Positions 51,045-60,561 of a stretch of 64,000 nt of DNA are shown piece by piece (position 1 is the stretch's first letter; every line of letters starts with the position of its first letter). Under the pieces are notes generated by a model, which saw nothing but the letters and a program-made list of their open reading frames with translations, searched no databases and was not told the origin of the DNA. This DNA comes from Candidatus Gastranaerophilales bacterium (GTDB lineage: Bacteria > Cyanobacteriota > Vampirovibrionia > Gastranaerophilales > Gastranaerophilaceae), in assembly GCA_944326425.1 (NCBI GenBank), contig CALVDX010000005.1:1-64000 (forward strand). Direction: 5' to 3'. Position numbers and translations under genes: made by a program.

Positions 51045-52064
51045 ATGGCAGAAGAAACAGCAGTAAAATCAACAAATAATGAAGAAAGAACAAAGGCATT
51101 AAAACTTGCTATTGAAAAAATAGAAAAAGATTTTGGCAAGGGGTCAATAATGAAACTCGGCGACAAGCCGGCAATTAATGTAGAAGCTATTCCTACAGGA
51201 GCTTTAGCTTTAGATATTGCGCTCGGTATCGGCGGTGTTCCGCGCGGCAGAATCATAGAGATTTATGGACCTGAGTCCTCAGGTAAAACGACTCTTGCAC
51301 AGCATATAGTTGCTGAATGCCAAAAGAAGGGCGGTATAGCTGCATTTGTAGATGCAGAACACGCACTTGACCCTGAATATGCAAGAAATCTCGGGGTTAA
51401 TATTGATGAACTGCTGATTTCTCAGCCGGATACAGGGGAACAAGCACTTGATATTACAGAAGAACTTGTACGTTCCGGGGCTGTTGATGTTGTAGTAGTA
51501 GACTCGGTTGCGGCACTTGTTCCAAAGGCTGAAATTGAAGGTTCTATGGAAGAACAGCAAATGGGGCTTCAGGCAAGATTGATGTCTAAAGCTCTCAGAA
51601 AATTAACCGGAATTATAGGAAAAACAAATACAACGGTCATATTTATAAACCAGTTAAGACAAAAAATCGGTGTTATGTACGGGAATCCGGAAGTAACTAC
51701 CGGCGGTAATGCTTTAAAATATTATGCATCTGTACGTCTGGAAATAAGACGTGTAGAAGGGCTTAAAGGCGACGGGGAAGATATTGGCAACCATGTAAGA
51801 GTAAAGGTTCTTAAAAATAAAGTTGCGCCCCCGTTTAGAACTGCTGAATTTGATATTATTTTTGGTAAAGGCATTTGTAAAGTAGGAAATATATTAGACG
51901 TTGCAGTTAATCTGAATATTGTTAAAAAAGCAGGTGCATGGTTCAGCTATAATGAAGAAAAACTTGGTCAGGGCAGGGATAAAGCAAAAGAAGTATTAAC
52001 AAATAATCCTGATTTACTGGCTGAAATTGAAGAACTTGTAAGAAAAAAACTCAGTGAAGGTTAA
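51045..52064 (+). CDS. recA: Recombinase RecA
   Basis: Strand-exchange ATPase and SOS co-protease. 339 residues from ATG 51045 (GGGGAAA upstream; a TTG five codons earlier is less likely). Walker [10 protein letters not shown] (about 75-83), Walker [12 protein letters not shown]1/L2 loops with [19 protein letters not shown] and [16 protein letters not shown]. No LexA box was recognised upstream. The gene at 52054 starts inside its last codons. Confidence 0.97.
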   Translation: MAEETAVKSTNNEERTKALKLAIEKIEKDFGKGSIMKLGDKPAINVEAIPTGALALDIALGIGGVPRGRIIEIYGPESSGKTTLAQHIVAECQKKGGIAAFVDAEHALDPEYARNLGVNIDELLISQPDTGEQALDITEELVRSGAVDVVVVDSVAALVPKAEIEGSMEEQQMGLQARLMSKALRKLTGIIGKTNTTVIFINQLRQKIGVMYGNPEVTTGGNALKYYASVRLEIRRVEGLKGDGEDIGNHVRVKVLKNKVAPPFRTAEFDIIFGKGICKVGNILDVAVNLNIVKKAGAWFSYNEEKLGQGRDKAKEVLTNNPDLLAEIEELVRKKLSEG

Positions 52065-52545
52065 TTTAATTCAAAATATTAATAATAAAAGTTTTACTGC
52101 CGGCTATGATAAAGAAACGCGCAGGATTTTGAATTCTACAAGGAATATTTTTTATAATTTTCCTGAAACATTAAGCAAAGATGTTCTGGTTGTTAAAGAT
52201 AGTCAGGACACCGGATTATACAAGATTGTGGATGGTAAACAAGTCTGTCTAAGTAAATTTGCAAATGATAATATGGTTTTGCAAATAGCGGATACAAAAA
52301 CAGGTATAATTGACGTTTTTTATCATAATGTTAATGATTCATCCTCGGATAAATTTCTGAAATATAAAGATAAAACGATGTTTCCATGGTTTGCCGGAGC
52401 AGATGAAAAACTTTTTAGCAAACGTATAAAAAATATGAATTCTTCAGAATTGGAGAATATTAAGAAATTGTTATATAAATATGTCCCTGAATTTTTTGCA
52501 GAAATAAAATTATTAAATCCGGCAGGGAGCTTGAAAAAGGTATAA
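52054..52545 (+). CDS. Hypothetical protein with VN-x-IQN-SF-AG N-terminal motif, overlapping recA
   Basis: 163 residues from GTG 52054, overlapping recA by 11 bp, which implies translational coupling. N-terminus (M)[20 protein letters not shown] followed by a mixed alpha/beta domain. No signal peptide, Cys or recognisable enzyme motif. The -35 of the downstream small RNA lies in its last codons. Confidence 0.68.
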   Translation: MKVNLIQNINNKSFTAGYDKETRRILNSTRNIFYNFPETLSKDVLVVKDSQDTGLYKIVDGKQVCLSKFANDNMVLQIADTKTGIIDVFYHNVNDSSSDKFLKYKDKTMFPWFAGADEKLFSKRIKNMNSSELENIKKLLYKYVPEFFAEIKLLNPAGSLKKV

Positions 52546-52558
52546 CAGTATGTAATAA
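52531..52558 (+). promoter_or_regulatory. Promoter of the 6S-like RNA
   Basis: -35 TTGAAA (52531-52536), 16-bp spacer, -10 TAATAA (52553-52558). The predicted start at about 52565-52566 coincides with the first base of the RNA's closing stem. Confidence 0.65.
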
Positions 52559-52564
52559 TATTAA

Positions 52565-52739
52565 TGCTTTATGCAGGTGTTTATTTTGTTCCTACATCTT
52601 TAATAAAAGGGAGAGTAAGCTCTTTGCCTATGAAGTATACCCGCCGATTAAAATCGCCAGCGGGAAACGGATTTAATAAGGCACTCACCCACCTGCTGAC
52701 TTAGCAGGTAACAAAATCGCATTTGCATAAGGCTTTTTT
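52565..52739 (+). ncRNA. ssrS: 6S-like structured RNA (about 175 nt)
   Basis: A rod-like RNA is closed by a 10-bp stem, GCTTTATGCA (52566-52575) / TGCATAAGGC (52724-52733), with a T6 tail (52734-52739), and continues as ATTTTGTT (52583-52590) / AACAAAAT (52710-52717). Inside are AGAG TAAG CTCT (52612-52623), a TGCCT/AGGCA stem enclosing CCCGC...GCGGG, and a hairpin ACCTGCT GACTT AGCAGGT (52691-52709). The order of a long closing stem, a central open region, a CACCCACCT segment followed by a small 3' hairpin, and the length of about 175 nt all suit 6S RNA, the RNA polymerase decoy. The family name is an inference; a structured, independently transcribed RNA is well supported. Confidence 0.7.
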
Positions 52740-52963
52740 ATGTAAAAAAAATCATCCAATTGGCGGATATCAAAAATAAATTGTAAATATTGTTGCAAAT
52801 ATTGTAAAAATATAGTATAAATAAAATTAATGCTTGCTGGCAGTAGAATAATCCGTAAAATCTTAATTATTAGTTTATTAAGATAAAATCATACAAATGA
52901 ATGTTACTAAGGGAAATGGCCTGCTGTAGAATCTTTGTATAATAGATGTGAGAGTATAAAAAG

Positions 52964-53683
52964 ATGTTCAAAAACATAGCGAATATTGATTCATTTTTAA
53001 ACAACGGGGATTATAATACAAATGTAATACCCGAATTGAAGGAAATTAAAGAACAAACCAGAGTAAGAAAGGTTAATAGCCACAAGAATACGAAACTTTT
53101 GTCGATGTTAATCTTAACTGCGCTGATAGGTACAGGTGCCGGACTAGGTTGTTATCATAAAATGACATCGTTAGATTTCGGAACAAATCTGATATCAGAT
53201 ATGTTTAGTGAAAATGTGTTAAATGAAGTCATTCCGGAAAGTGCAGCTATTTCAGCAACAAGCACAAAACGTGAAGTTATTTCTGTACCCAGAACGATTA
53301 CTAAACCGGATCCCTTTATGCCATACAGGGATGTATCTGTAAAGTTTAATGCGCCGCCTAGTTTTGAGTTAATGGAGCCGCCGGAAAGCGCAAGTGAAGG
53401 GTCTGAAGCGGCAAGAGTTATGGATGTATCTGTATCCGGTATTCTGTATGATATATATTCTCCTTCGGCAATTCTTAACATAGAAGGAAGCGATCACCTT
53501 GTTAAGAAAGGCGATACAATGAGTAATTATCAGGTTTTAGATATAAGTAAAGATTCTGTAACAGTAAAACTTGGTAAGAATATTTACCGTGCAGGGATTG
53601 GTGAAGTTTTAACAACTAATAAAATTTATTATAACAAAGTTTCTAATTTAGATAGTAAGTTCGGAGGCAAGAATGGCAAGTAA
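52964..53683 (+). CDS. PilP/GspC-like inner-membrane component of a type IV pilus or type II secretion system
   Basis: 239 residues: cytoplasmic N-terminus (about 1-45), one membrane helix (LLSMLILTALIGTGAGLGC, about 46-64), a Pro-rich linker, and a C-terminal periplasmic beta domain (about 150-235). That domain carries the HR/PilP-like pattern VSGILYDIYSPSAILNIEGS, VKKGDTMSNYQVLDIS and RAGIGE. Such proteins connect the inner-membrane platform to the secretin. TATAAT at 52938-52943 is a likely -10. It overlaps the secretin gene by 11 bp. Confidence 0.78.
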   Translation: MFKNIANIDSFLNNGDYNTNVIPELKEIKEQTRVRKVNSHKNTKLLSMLILTALIGTGAGLGCYHKMTSLDFGTNLISDMFSENVLNEVIPESAAISATSTKREVISVPRTITKPDPFMPYRDVSVKFNAPPSFELMEPPESASEGSEAARVMDVSVSGILYDIYSPSAILNIEGSDHLVKKGDTMSNYQVLDISKDSVTVKLGKNIYRAGIGEVLTTNKIYYNKVSNLDSKFGGKNGK

Positions 53684-55433
53684 GAATATACACACATTAT
53701 TGTTATCAGCCGCATTGTTATTATCAGCACCTGCTGTAATGGCTCTCGGCTATAATTATTATGACGGTGACGGCGGCTATAACAAGCTAAAACTTGATGC
53801 AAACGTCGCAATTACGGATAAAGAGGATAAAATTAATCTTTCTTTAAGAGACTCTGATGTGAGACAAGTTTTAAGAATGTTTGCTGATAAGGCCGGGTTA
53901 AATATCATATTCCATTCTTCTGTACGAGGTACGGTAACATTAGATCTTGTTAATGTGTCTTTAAATGAAGCTTTTAAACTTGTTTTAAAAATAGGGGGGT
54001 TATCTTACTATCTTGATGACAATACTCTTGTTATAATGTCAAGATTTGATGCAAATAATGAAGCATTTGCGGCCCGGGAGATGACGGTTTTACCTGTCAG
54101 GTACGTTGATGCTGCTAAAATAGCAGAATTTTTAAATAAAAACATATTTTCAAAGAAAAGAACCGGTTTATCAACTACTGAAATTGCAACTGTAAATACG
54201 TCAACTAACGAATTAATTATTTTTGGTATGGAAAATGATGTAAAAGTTGCACAAAGCGTTATTGAACAGTTTGATAAAAAACCGGCATCTGCCACTTATA
54301 TAGTAAATCATACTACTCCGGCAGAAATGGCTTCGATGATATGTAATATGTTGTCTCCGAATAATGACATAAGTACAGGTAACCAAACCCAGTTAGAAGC
54401 TCCTGAAGATGAAGGAACAACGGGTTTTGCTGCTTCCGATGAAGGTGGTGGAGACAGTGGCAGCAGCGGTGGCTCTTCAGACCCTGTTAAGCTGGGAGAA
54501 AGTTATACTGCTTGTACACTTACCGGAAATGTAACTGTTGGGTCGGCAGTTCCGTTTAGTGCACAAAATCTTAAAGTTTCTTATTTCCCGCAGAGAGGTA
54601 CTATTAAGGTTATTGGCGGATCACAAGCACAACTTGATTTAATCGGTGATTTTATAAAAGAAAACGATGTAAAACAGCCTCAGGCTTTTGTTGAACTCTC
54701 AATTTTAGAATTAACAGAAGATGGCAGTAAAGAATTCAATAACACCTGGAGTGTTACAGGGGGTGACATAACATTTACATCAGATGCAAATGGTACAACT
54801 ATTGCGCATGCCAAAAATGAAAGCCGTATGAAGATTGGTTGGGAAATGAGCTATTTGCTGTCAACCGAAAAAGCAAGAATTCTTGCCAATCCGAAATTAA
54901 TTGTAACAAATGGTAAAGAATCTACAATTGACCTTACGCAAGACTATCTGGAAAGTGTAGATGTTGAATTCTTGCAAACTTCAGGTGCCGGTGCTGCAGC
55001 TGTTGCACAAAAAACCTACAATATTGGTTCAGACCAGGGCTTAAAGGTTTCATTCACTCCGTTTATTTCGCCGGAAGGTTATGTAACATTAAATATTGTT
55101 CCTGAATACTCTACCCAGGCCGGTCAAATTACTGATATCGAGTATGATGAAGAAGGTAACAGATCTCCATATATTGCGGCAACATTGCTTGCAAGAAGAA
55201 ATCTTGATATTAAGAATGTAAGAATTAAGGATGGTGAAACACTTATTATCGGCGGTTTAATACAAGAAACGACAAATAAATCTGTCAGCAAAATCCCTAT
55301 CCTCGGTGATCTTCCGGGTATTGGAGCTGCGTTTAGATCTTCTACCAGTGAAAAAGTTAAAACTGAGTTAGTTATAATGATTACTCCTAAAATAATCAAA
55401 GATAACGAGGACGTTAGTATAAACAATTTATAA
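53673..55433 (+). CDS. Secretin (PilQ/GspD family)
   Basis: Outer-membrane channel. 586 residues with signal peptide (MASKNIHTLLLSAALLLSAP..AVMA). An STN/N0-like domain (INLSLRDSDVRQVLRMFADK, about 52-110), further N-domains (VRYVDAAKIAEFLNKNIF), and a low-complexity Gly/Ser/Glu linker (about 245-270) precede the secretin core (about 330-580, ending LVIMITPKII). GGAGG precedes the ATG inside the upstream gene. STN resemblance favours PilQ, gene order (C-D-E-F) favours a type II system, so I leave the symbol open. Confidence 0.9.
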   Translation: MASKNIHTLLLSAALLLSAPAVMALGYNYYDGDGGYNKLKLDANVAITDKEDKINLSLRDSDVRQVLRMFADKAGLNIIFHSSVRGTVTLDLVNVSLNEAFKLVLKIGGLSYYLDDNTLVIMSRFDANNEAFAAREMTVLPVRYVDAAKIAEFLNKNIFSKKRTGLSTTEIATVNTSTNELIIFGMENDVKVAQSVIEQFDKKPASATYIVNHTTPAEMASMICNMLSPNNDISTGNQTQLEAPEDEGTTGFAASDEGGGDSGSSGGSSDPVKLGESYTACTLTGNVTVGSAVPFSAQNLKVSYFPQRGTIKVIGGSQAQLDLIGDFIKENDVKQPQAFVELSILELTEDGSKEFNNTWSVTGGDITFTSDANGTTIAHAKNESRMKIGWEMSYLLSTEKARILANPKLIVTNGKESTIDLTQDYLESVDVEFLQTSGAGAAAVAQKTYNIGSDQGLKVSFTPFISPEGYVTLNIVPEYSTQAGQITDIEYDEEGNRSPYIAATLLARRNLDIKNVRIKDGETLIIGGLIQETTNKSVSKIPILGDLPGIGAAFRSSTSEKVKTELVIMITPKIIKDNEDVSINNL

Positions 55434-55442
55434 TAGAAAACA

Positions 55443-57569
55443 ATGATAACAGCTCAATTAGAGAAATTAAAAAACAGTATAAAGCCTGATTTACTGGAAA
55501 AGTTTGACAAAAACCTGATGGTATCATCAGGCTTTATACCTGTAGATATAAGAAATAATGATATTTTTATCATTATTAAAAAATCGGTGGCCTCTAATAA
55601 ACCTATTATAGAAAACCAGGTTAAGTCCGTGTGTCAAAATGAAACCGGTAAAGCAAAATTTATATCTCTTGCGGACGATGACTTTGGTGAGCTGTATAGT
55701 GCAGTTTTAAATCAAATAGTACAAAAGGCGCAAGAACCCAATTTGCAGTTAGTATCATCCGAAAATACTACTGAAGAACTTGTTAAAAATATTGATTTAA
55801 ATCCCTCTACTACAATTAGAGTTCCGGCTACACCGGAAATGAGTGATGAAGAGTTTTTTCTGGCAAACGGATGGATACAGGAAAGTTATTTAGCCCCCGC
55901 TAAAGAACTAATGAAAACAAAAAAAATGCCGTTATATGCGGCTCTTCTCGCTAACAGCTTTATAACAGAAGAGCAGGTGCGTGCATATCTAAAATCAAAA
56001 TATAATACAGAAATGATAACGGCAGATGATATATCTGTAGATTTAGCATTATTTAAAGGATTACCGGATGATTTTATATTTAAGAAGTGTTCCGTTCCTT
56101 TTGAGGTTTCCGGGAGTAAGCTGAAAGTAGCTATGCTTAATCCTTTAGATAAAAATATTATAAGAGAAATATCTTTTTCCACAGGTCGTTCGGTTATTCC
56201 GTTTGCAATGACCTTTATGGATTTTGAGTTATTGTTAAAAGATTACACAAATAAACGTAAACAACTGCAAACGGCTAAAGAAACCGAACGGATTATGCAG
56301 TCTCTTGAAGAGGAAGCCGCCCAGTATCAGGGAGAAACCTCCTTATGGACCCAGGTTGAAAAAGAATTACAAAATGCTAGTTCTTCAGTTGCAAAACTTG
56401 TTTATAAAATTATTACGGATGGTATTGACCAAAAAGTTTCGGATATTCACGTAGAGCCCAGGCTGTATAACTATATTGTGCGTTTTCGGGCAGACGGTTT
56501 GCTCAAGAAAGTGCTTGAAATTCCGTCAAGTGTAGAAAACTCTGTTATTACACGTTTCAAGGTTCTTGCAAGAATGAATATTGCCGAACATAGACGGCCG
56601 CAGGATGGTACGTTCTCTATCAAATATAATGATAAGGCGTATGATTTTCGTATTAATACTTTGCCTGTATCCGGAAAAGAAAAAGTTGTTATCCGGATTT
56701 TGGCACCTGCTGTATCTTTAAAATCCTCCGGAGAAGATATTAAAATCGAAGGGGCTCAACCCTGGGATATTGAAAAAATTAAAACAATGGTTAAGTCGCC
56801 AAACGGTATTATTCTCACCTCCGGTCCTACGGGGTCAGGTAAAACGACTACTCTGTATACAATACTTAAGAGCTTAAACAAGGAAGATGTAAATATTACA
56901 ACAATTGAGGATCCGATAGAAATTAAACTTGAAGGTATTAACCAATCGCAGGTAAACGCTAAGGCTGATATTACTTTTGCTTCATGTATGAGAGCCATAT
57001 TACGTCAGGACCCTGATATTATTCTTATTGGTGAAATTCGTGATTATGAAACATTAGAAGTTGCAATATCTGCGGCTTTAACGGGTCACCTTGTATTAAG
57101 TACCGTTCACACAAATTCTGCAGCTGCTACAATTACAAGACTTATAGAAATGGGTGCAAAGGATTATCTTGTATCTTCAACATTAACCGGAGTTATAGCC
57201 CAGCGTCTTGTAAGAAGGCTTTGCGATAATTGTAAAGAAGAATACTATCCCTCGGAAGAAGAAGTTAAGCACCTTACTGTTAACGAAGAAGAACAAAAAC
57301 AGCTTTTAAAAACAAAAATGTATAGACCGGTTGGGTGTGAAGAATGCGGATTTTTGGGTTATAAAGGACGTTTAGGTTTGTATGAAATACTTCCTATGTC
57401 AAGGGAAATTAAAAAATTAATTGCGCAGGGTGCGCATGATATCGAAATAGAAGAAGCTGCTGTTGCAGCAGGGATGAGAACGTTAAATCAATCCTGTTTA
57501 CAGCATATTATAGATGGCAAGACCACGGTAGATGAATTTGTTCGTGTACTGGGTTTTGCTAATGAATAG
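55443..57569 (+). CDS. Type IV pilus / type II secretion ATPase (PilB/GspE)
   Basis: 708-residue hexameric assembly ATPase. N-terminal MshEN/GspE-N-type domains (about 150-270), then the motor domain: Walker A GPTGSGKT (about 461-468), Asp box TIEDPIEI, Walker B DPDIILIGEIRD, His box GHLVLSTVHTNSAAATITRL. A tetracysteine zinc module has CDNC (about 593) and CEEC (about 633). The zinc module is a feature of PilB/GspE, not of retraction ATPases PilT/PilU. Nine bp after the secretin. Confidence 0.95.
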   Translation: MITAQLEKLKNSIKPDLLEKFDKNLMVSSGFIPVDIRNNDIFIIIKKSVASNKPIIENQVKSVCQNETGKAKFISLADDDFGELYSAVLNQIVQKAQEPNLQLVSSENTTEELVKNIDLNPSTTIRVPATPEMSDEEFFLANGWIQESYLAPAKELMKTKKMPLYAALLANSFITEEQVRAYLKSKYNTEMITADDISVDLALFKGLPDDFIFKKCSVPFEVSGSKLKVAMLNPLDKNIIREISFSTGRSVIPFAMTFMDFELLLKDYTNKRKQLQTAKETERIMQSLEEEAAQYQGETSLWTQVEKELQNASSSVAKLVYKIITDGIDQKVSDIHVEPRLYNYIVRFRADGLLKKVLEIPSSVENSVITRFKVLARMNIAEHRRPQDGTFSIKYNDKAYDFRINTLPVSGKEKVVIRILAPAVSLKSSGEDIKIEGAQPWDIEKIKTMVKSPNGIILTSGPTGSGKTTTLYTILKSLNKEDVNITTIEDPIEIKLEGINQSQVNAKADITFASCMRAILRQDPDIILIGEIRDYETLEVAISAALTGHLVLSTVHTNSAAATITRLIEMGAKDYLVSSTLTGVIAQRLVRRLCDNCKEEYYPSEEEVKHLTVNEEEQKQLLKTKMYRPVGCEECGFLGYKGRLGLYEILPMSREIKKLIAQGAHDIEIEEAAVAAGMRTLNQSCLQHIIDGKTTVDEFVRVLGFANE

Positions 57570-57586
57570 TACGAGGTAGAGAGAGA

Positions 57587-58789
57587 ATGCCAACATATAA
57601 TTATAAAGCACTTAAAAGAGGACGCGATGTAGTTAAAGGAACAGTAGAAGCAGCTGATGCTAAAGAAGCCCGCGACAAAATAAGAAAAATGGGACTTGTC
57701 CCGATGGATATTGTTGACAGCAGTGCGAAGAAAAACAGCCGCGGCGGTGCCAAAATTGTTGCTATGAGTTTAAGTGAGCGTATTGAATTTATCTCTACCT
57801 TGCAAATATTGCTTCAGTCCGGTATTCCGGCAGTAGAATCTCTGATGTTCATGGAGGTAGAAGCTGCCAAGAAAAAAATCAGAGATACTGCAAAGGTTTT
57901 AAGAACACAGGTTATGGGTGGTGCATCTTTTGCTGATGTACTGGCAAGATATCCTAATGTATTCGGATATATTATGGTAGGTCTTGTAAAAGCCGGTGAA
58001 GAAGCAGGTGAATTGGAAAAGACCCTTGGGCGTATTAAAGAACTTATGCAGAAGCAGGCTAATATCCGTGGTAAGGTTATTTCTACAATGATGTATCCTT
58101 GTTTTGTCATTGTTCTGGCTACGATTATTGTACTTATTATGTTATTATTTGTATTCCCGACATTTAAAGAAATGTTTGAAAATCAGGGTAAGGATTTACC
58201 GCTTATTACAATGGTTTTGATTAATGCCGGCGAGTATTTGAAAACTAACTGGTGGGTACTAATTGTATTTTTTGTTTCTTTGGGGGTATTTATATATATA
58301 ATTACCCACTGGACTCCTACAAAACGTTTACTTGACAGAATTTCTTTAAAAATACCATTGATTAATAATTTACTTTTAAGTGCAAACTTTTCAAACTTTT
58401 TCTCTGTTGTTCAGGTTTCGTATGATGCAGGTATTCCGGTTGTTGATTGTTTACACTTAGGAGTTATCACACTAACGAACTCTCTGTTAAGAGATAAAAT
58501 AACCGATTCAATTGTAAAAGTACAACAAGGACAGCAGGTTTCAGTTGCTATGAAGATGACGGGTGTTGTTCCAAGAATGCTTTTGTTTATGGTTGCAACC
58601 GGTGAGCAATCAGGTCGTTTGGGTGAAATGCTTGGTAATGCGGTTAATTATCTTGATAAAATCCTGGATGATATTATTGATACTTTGACTAAAATGATTG
58701 AACCTATAATGCTTCTGGTAATCGGTAGTATTGTATTAGTATTGGCGCTGGCTTTATATCTGCCGTTGTTCCAATCTTACTTATCATAA
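57587..58789 (+). CDS. Type IV pilus / type II secretion platform protein (PilC/GspF)
   Basis: 400-residue inner-membrane platform with two GspF repeats. Starts MPTYNYKALKRGRDVVKGTV; first repeat ISTLQILLQSGIPAVESL, hydrophobic helices at about 170-200 and 222-245, second repeat VQVSYDAGIPVVDCLHLG, C-terminal helix MIEPIMLLVIGSIVLVLALA. It anchors the ATPase beneath the pilus base. No pilin or prepilin peptidase gene is in the window. Confidence 0.95.
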   Translation: MPTYNYKALKRGRDVVKGTVEAADAKEARDKIRKMGLVPMDIVDSSAKKNSRGGAKIVAMSLSERIEFISTLQILLQSGIPAVESLMFMEVEAAKKKIRDTAKVLRTQVMGGASFADVLARYPNVFGYIMVGLVKAGEEAGELEKTLGRIKELMQKQANIRGKVISTMMYPCFVIVLATIIVLIMLLFVFPTFKEMFENQGKDLPLITMVLINAGEYLKTNWWVLIVFFVSLGVFIYIITHWTPTKRLLDRISLKIPLINNLLLSANFSNFFSVVQVSYDAGIPVVDCLHLGVITLTNSLLRDKITDSIVKVQQGQQVSVAMKMTGVVPRMLLFMVATGEQSGRLGEMLGNAVNYLDKILDDIIDTLTKMIEPIMLLVIGSIVLVLALALYLPLFQSYLS

Positions 58790-58800
58790 AGGAGAAATTA

Positions 58801-59085
58801 ATGGCTGATGAAAAATTAGAAAGTATAACTTCCGGCGTATGGTCAGAGCGGGTGCTTATAATAACAAACGATTATGAAATAAAAGGCGATGTATTTATGC
58901 CTAAAGTTGGCAAGCGTAATCGTTTAATTTCGGATATACTCAACAGCACCAAGAGTTTTATAGCTGTCAAAAACTGTTCTTTGGAGTACAGGCTGCTTAA
59001 GGACAGAGAAATTGAGCATTATGAATTTTTACAGCTTAATTTAAATTCGGTTATTTTGATGAGACCAATAGGGCGTGATGAGTAA
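58801..59085 (+). CDS. Hypothetical protein at the end of the secretion operon
   Basis: 94 residues, no signal peptide. Beta-rich with SERVLIITNDYEIKGDVFMP and a C-terminal LNLNSVILMRPIG. AAAGGAGAAATTA before the ATG and 11 bp after the platform gene, so co-transcribed with the pilus genes; its TAA lies inside the next gene's start. I recall short cyanobacterial DUF proteins of this shape but cannot name one with confidence. Confidence 0.7.
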   Translation: MADEKLESITSGVWSERVLIITNDYEIKGDVFMPKVGKRNRLISDILNSTKSFIAVKNCSLEYRLLKDREIEHYEFLQLNLNSVILMRPIGRDE

Positions 59086-59923
59086 AATTTATGTAATTAC
59101 GGGTGCGGCTTCCGGTATTGGCAGAGCACTGGTTGAGCATTTTTCGGCTGATAATATTGTTTATGCGGGTGTGAGGCGTACAGAAGCTTTCAGTGAGCTT
59201 GAAAGATTGTCTAAAAATATAATCCCGTTTTTTATAGATTTGTGTAATGACGAGTCTATTGTTAAGGCTGCGGAATTTATTAAAAAAAGAACAAATAAAA
59301 TAAACACTCTTATAAATGCCGCGGGCTGTGTTGTTGCAGGGGCACTGGAAAGGATTCCTGCTTCGGAGCTCCGGCGGCAGTTTGATACTAATGTATTCGG
59401 GCATATAGAGTTTACGCAGGGGCTGCTTGACCTTTTAGAAGGCGGGAGGGTCATTAATATAAGTTCTATGGCAAGTTACGGGATATTTCCTTTTATAGCA
59501 CCTTATTGTGCATCTAAGAGGGCTATGGACATACTTTTTAATTCTATGCTTATGGAAACAAAGCGTGATATTAAAATTATTTCTATAAAACCCGGGGTTA
59601 TAGCAACACCTTTGTGGGATAAATCTATTGATCAGAATAAGGCTTCTATCAGGGATTGCAGCGGGTATGAAGCCGAGATGGAATATATGGTTAAGAATGC
59701 CGGTAAAAACGGACGGGAAGGTGCTCCTGTTCAAAGCGTTGTGGATGTTGTATCAGAGGCGGACAGTGCTAGGAAGCCTAAATTAACGTATACTGTCGGC
59801 AAGGATGCATTTGCGGCAAGATGTGTTTCTAAGTTGCCGCAGAGTTTGATAAACGGAATTATAAAATCTAAAGTAAAAAAATTATCCCCAAAGAAACCTG
59901 AACAATCCGGAGGTATAAACTAG
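59078..59923 (+). CDS. Short-chain dehydrogenase/reductase
   Basis: 281 residues from ATG 59078 (8 bp overlapping the preceding gene). NAD(P)-binding TGAASGIGRA (about 8-17), NAAG (about 81-84), catalytic Ser in NISSMASYG and YCASK with Tyr and Lys (about 147-151). Classical SDR; the C-terminal extension of about 45 residues is basic. Substrate unknown. It touches rpe (1-bp overlap), suggesting co-expression. Confidence 0.9.
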   Translation: MSKIYVITGAASGIGRALVEHFSADNIVYAGVRRTEAFSELERLSKNIIPFFIDLCNDESIVKAAEFIKKRTNKINTLINAAGCVVAGALERIPASELRRQFDTNVFGHIEFTQGLLDLLEGGRVINISSMASYGIFPFIAPYCASKRAMDILFNSMLMETKRDIKIISIKPGVIATPLWDKSIDQNKASIRDCSGYEAEMEYMVKNAGKNGREGAPVQSVVDVVSEADSARKPKLTYTVGKDAFAARCVSKLPQSLINGIIKSKVKKLSPKKPEQSGGIN

Positions 59924-60561
59924 TGTCTGTAATACTTTCTCCGTCATTATTATCTGCTGATTTTGCCAATTTAGGGCATGATATACGGCTTGTAGAGGAG
60001 GCGGGTGCGGATTGGCTCCATATTGACGTTATGGACGGGCATTTTGTGCCTAATATTACAATCGGGGTGCCGGTTGTTAAGTCTATACGTAAGATTACGA
60101 ATCTTGTTCTGGATGTACATTTAATGATAGAAAATCCTGCGGATTTTGTGCTGCCGTTTGCAAAAGCGGGTGCGGATTTGATAACCTTTCATTATGAAGC
60201 AGCAGAAAATCCTGAAGAAGTTATTTCATTTATACATAAAGCGGGGCTTAAGGCAGGAATTTCAATTAAACCTAAAACTCCGCCGGAAAGTATTTTCCCG
60301 TATTTAAATGATGTAGATTTAGTGCTTGTTATGACTGTAGAGCCGGGGTTTGGCGGTCAGAGTTTTATACATGAATGCGCTTCCAAAATTCCTCTTATTA
60401 AAGAGAACGCGCCGGATGATTTAATTATACAGGTTGACGGCGGGATTAATAATGTAACCTCAAAAATTTGTACTTCGCTCGGGGCAAACTCTCTTGTTGC
60501 GGGCAGTTATATTTTCGGCTCCGGAGATGTAGAGGCTGCATGCCGGTCATTGCTGCATTAA
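59923..60561 (+). CDS. rpe: Ribulose-phosphate 3-epimerase
   Basis: Interconverts ribulose 5-phosphate and xylulose 5-phosphate in the pentose phosphate pathway. 212-residue TIM barrel: LSPSLLSADFANLG at the start, metal ligands in WLHIDVMDGHFVPN and LDVHLMI, VEPGFGGQSF, and phosphate-binding VDGGI. GTG start with CGGAGGT seven nt before it. Confidence 0.96.
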   Translation: MSVILSPSLLSADFANLGHDIRLVEEAGADWLHIDVMDGHFVPNITIGVPVVKSIRKITNLVLDVHLMIENPADFVLPFAKAGADLITFHYEAAENPEEVISFIHKAGLKAGISIKPKTPPESIFPYLNDVDLVLVMTVEPGFGGQSFIHECASKIPLIKENAPDDLIIQVDGGINNVTSKICTSLGANSLVAGSYIFGSGDVEAACRSLLH

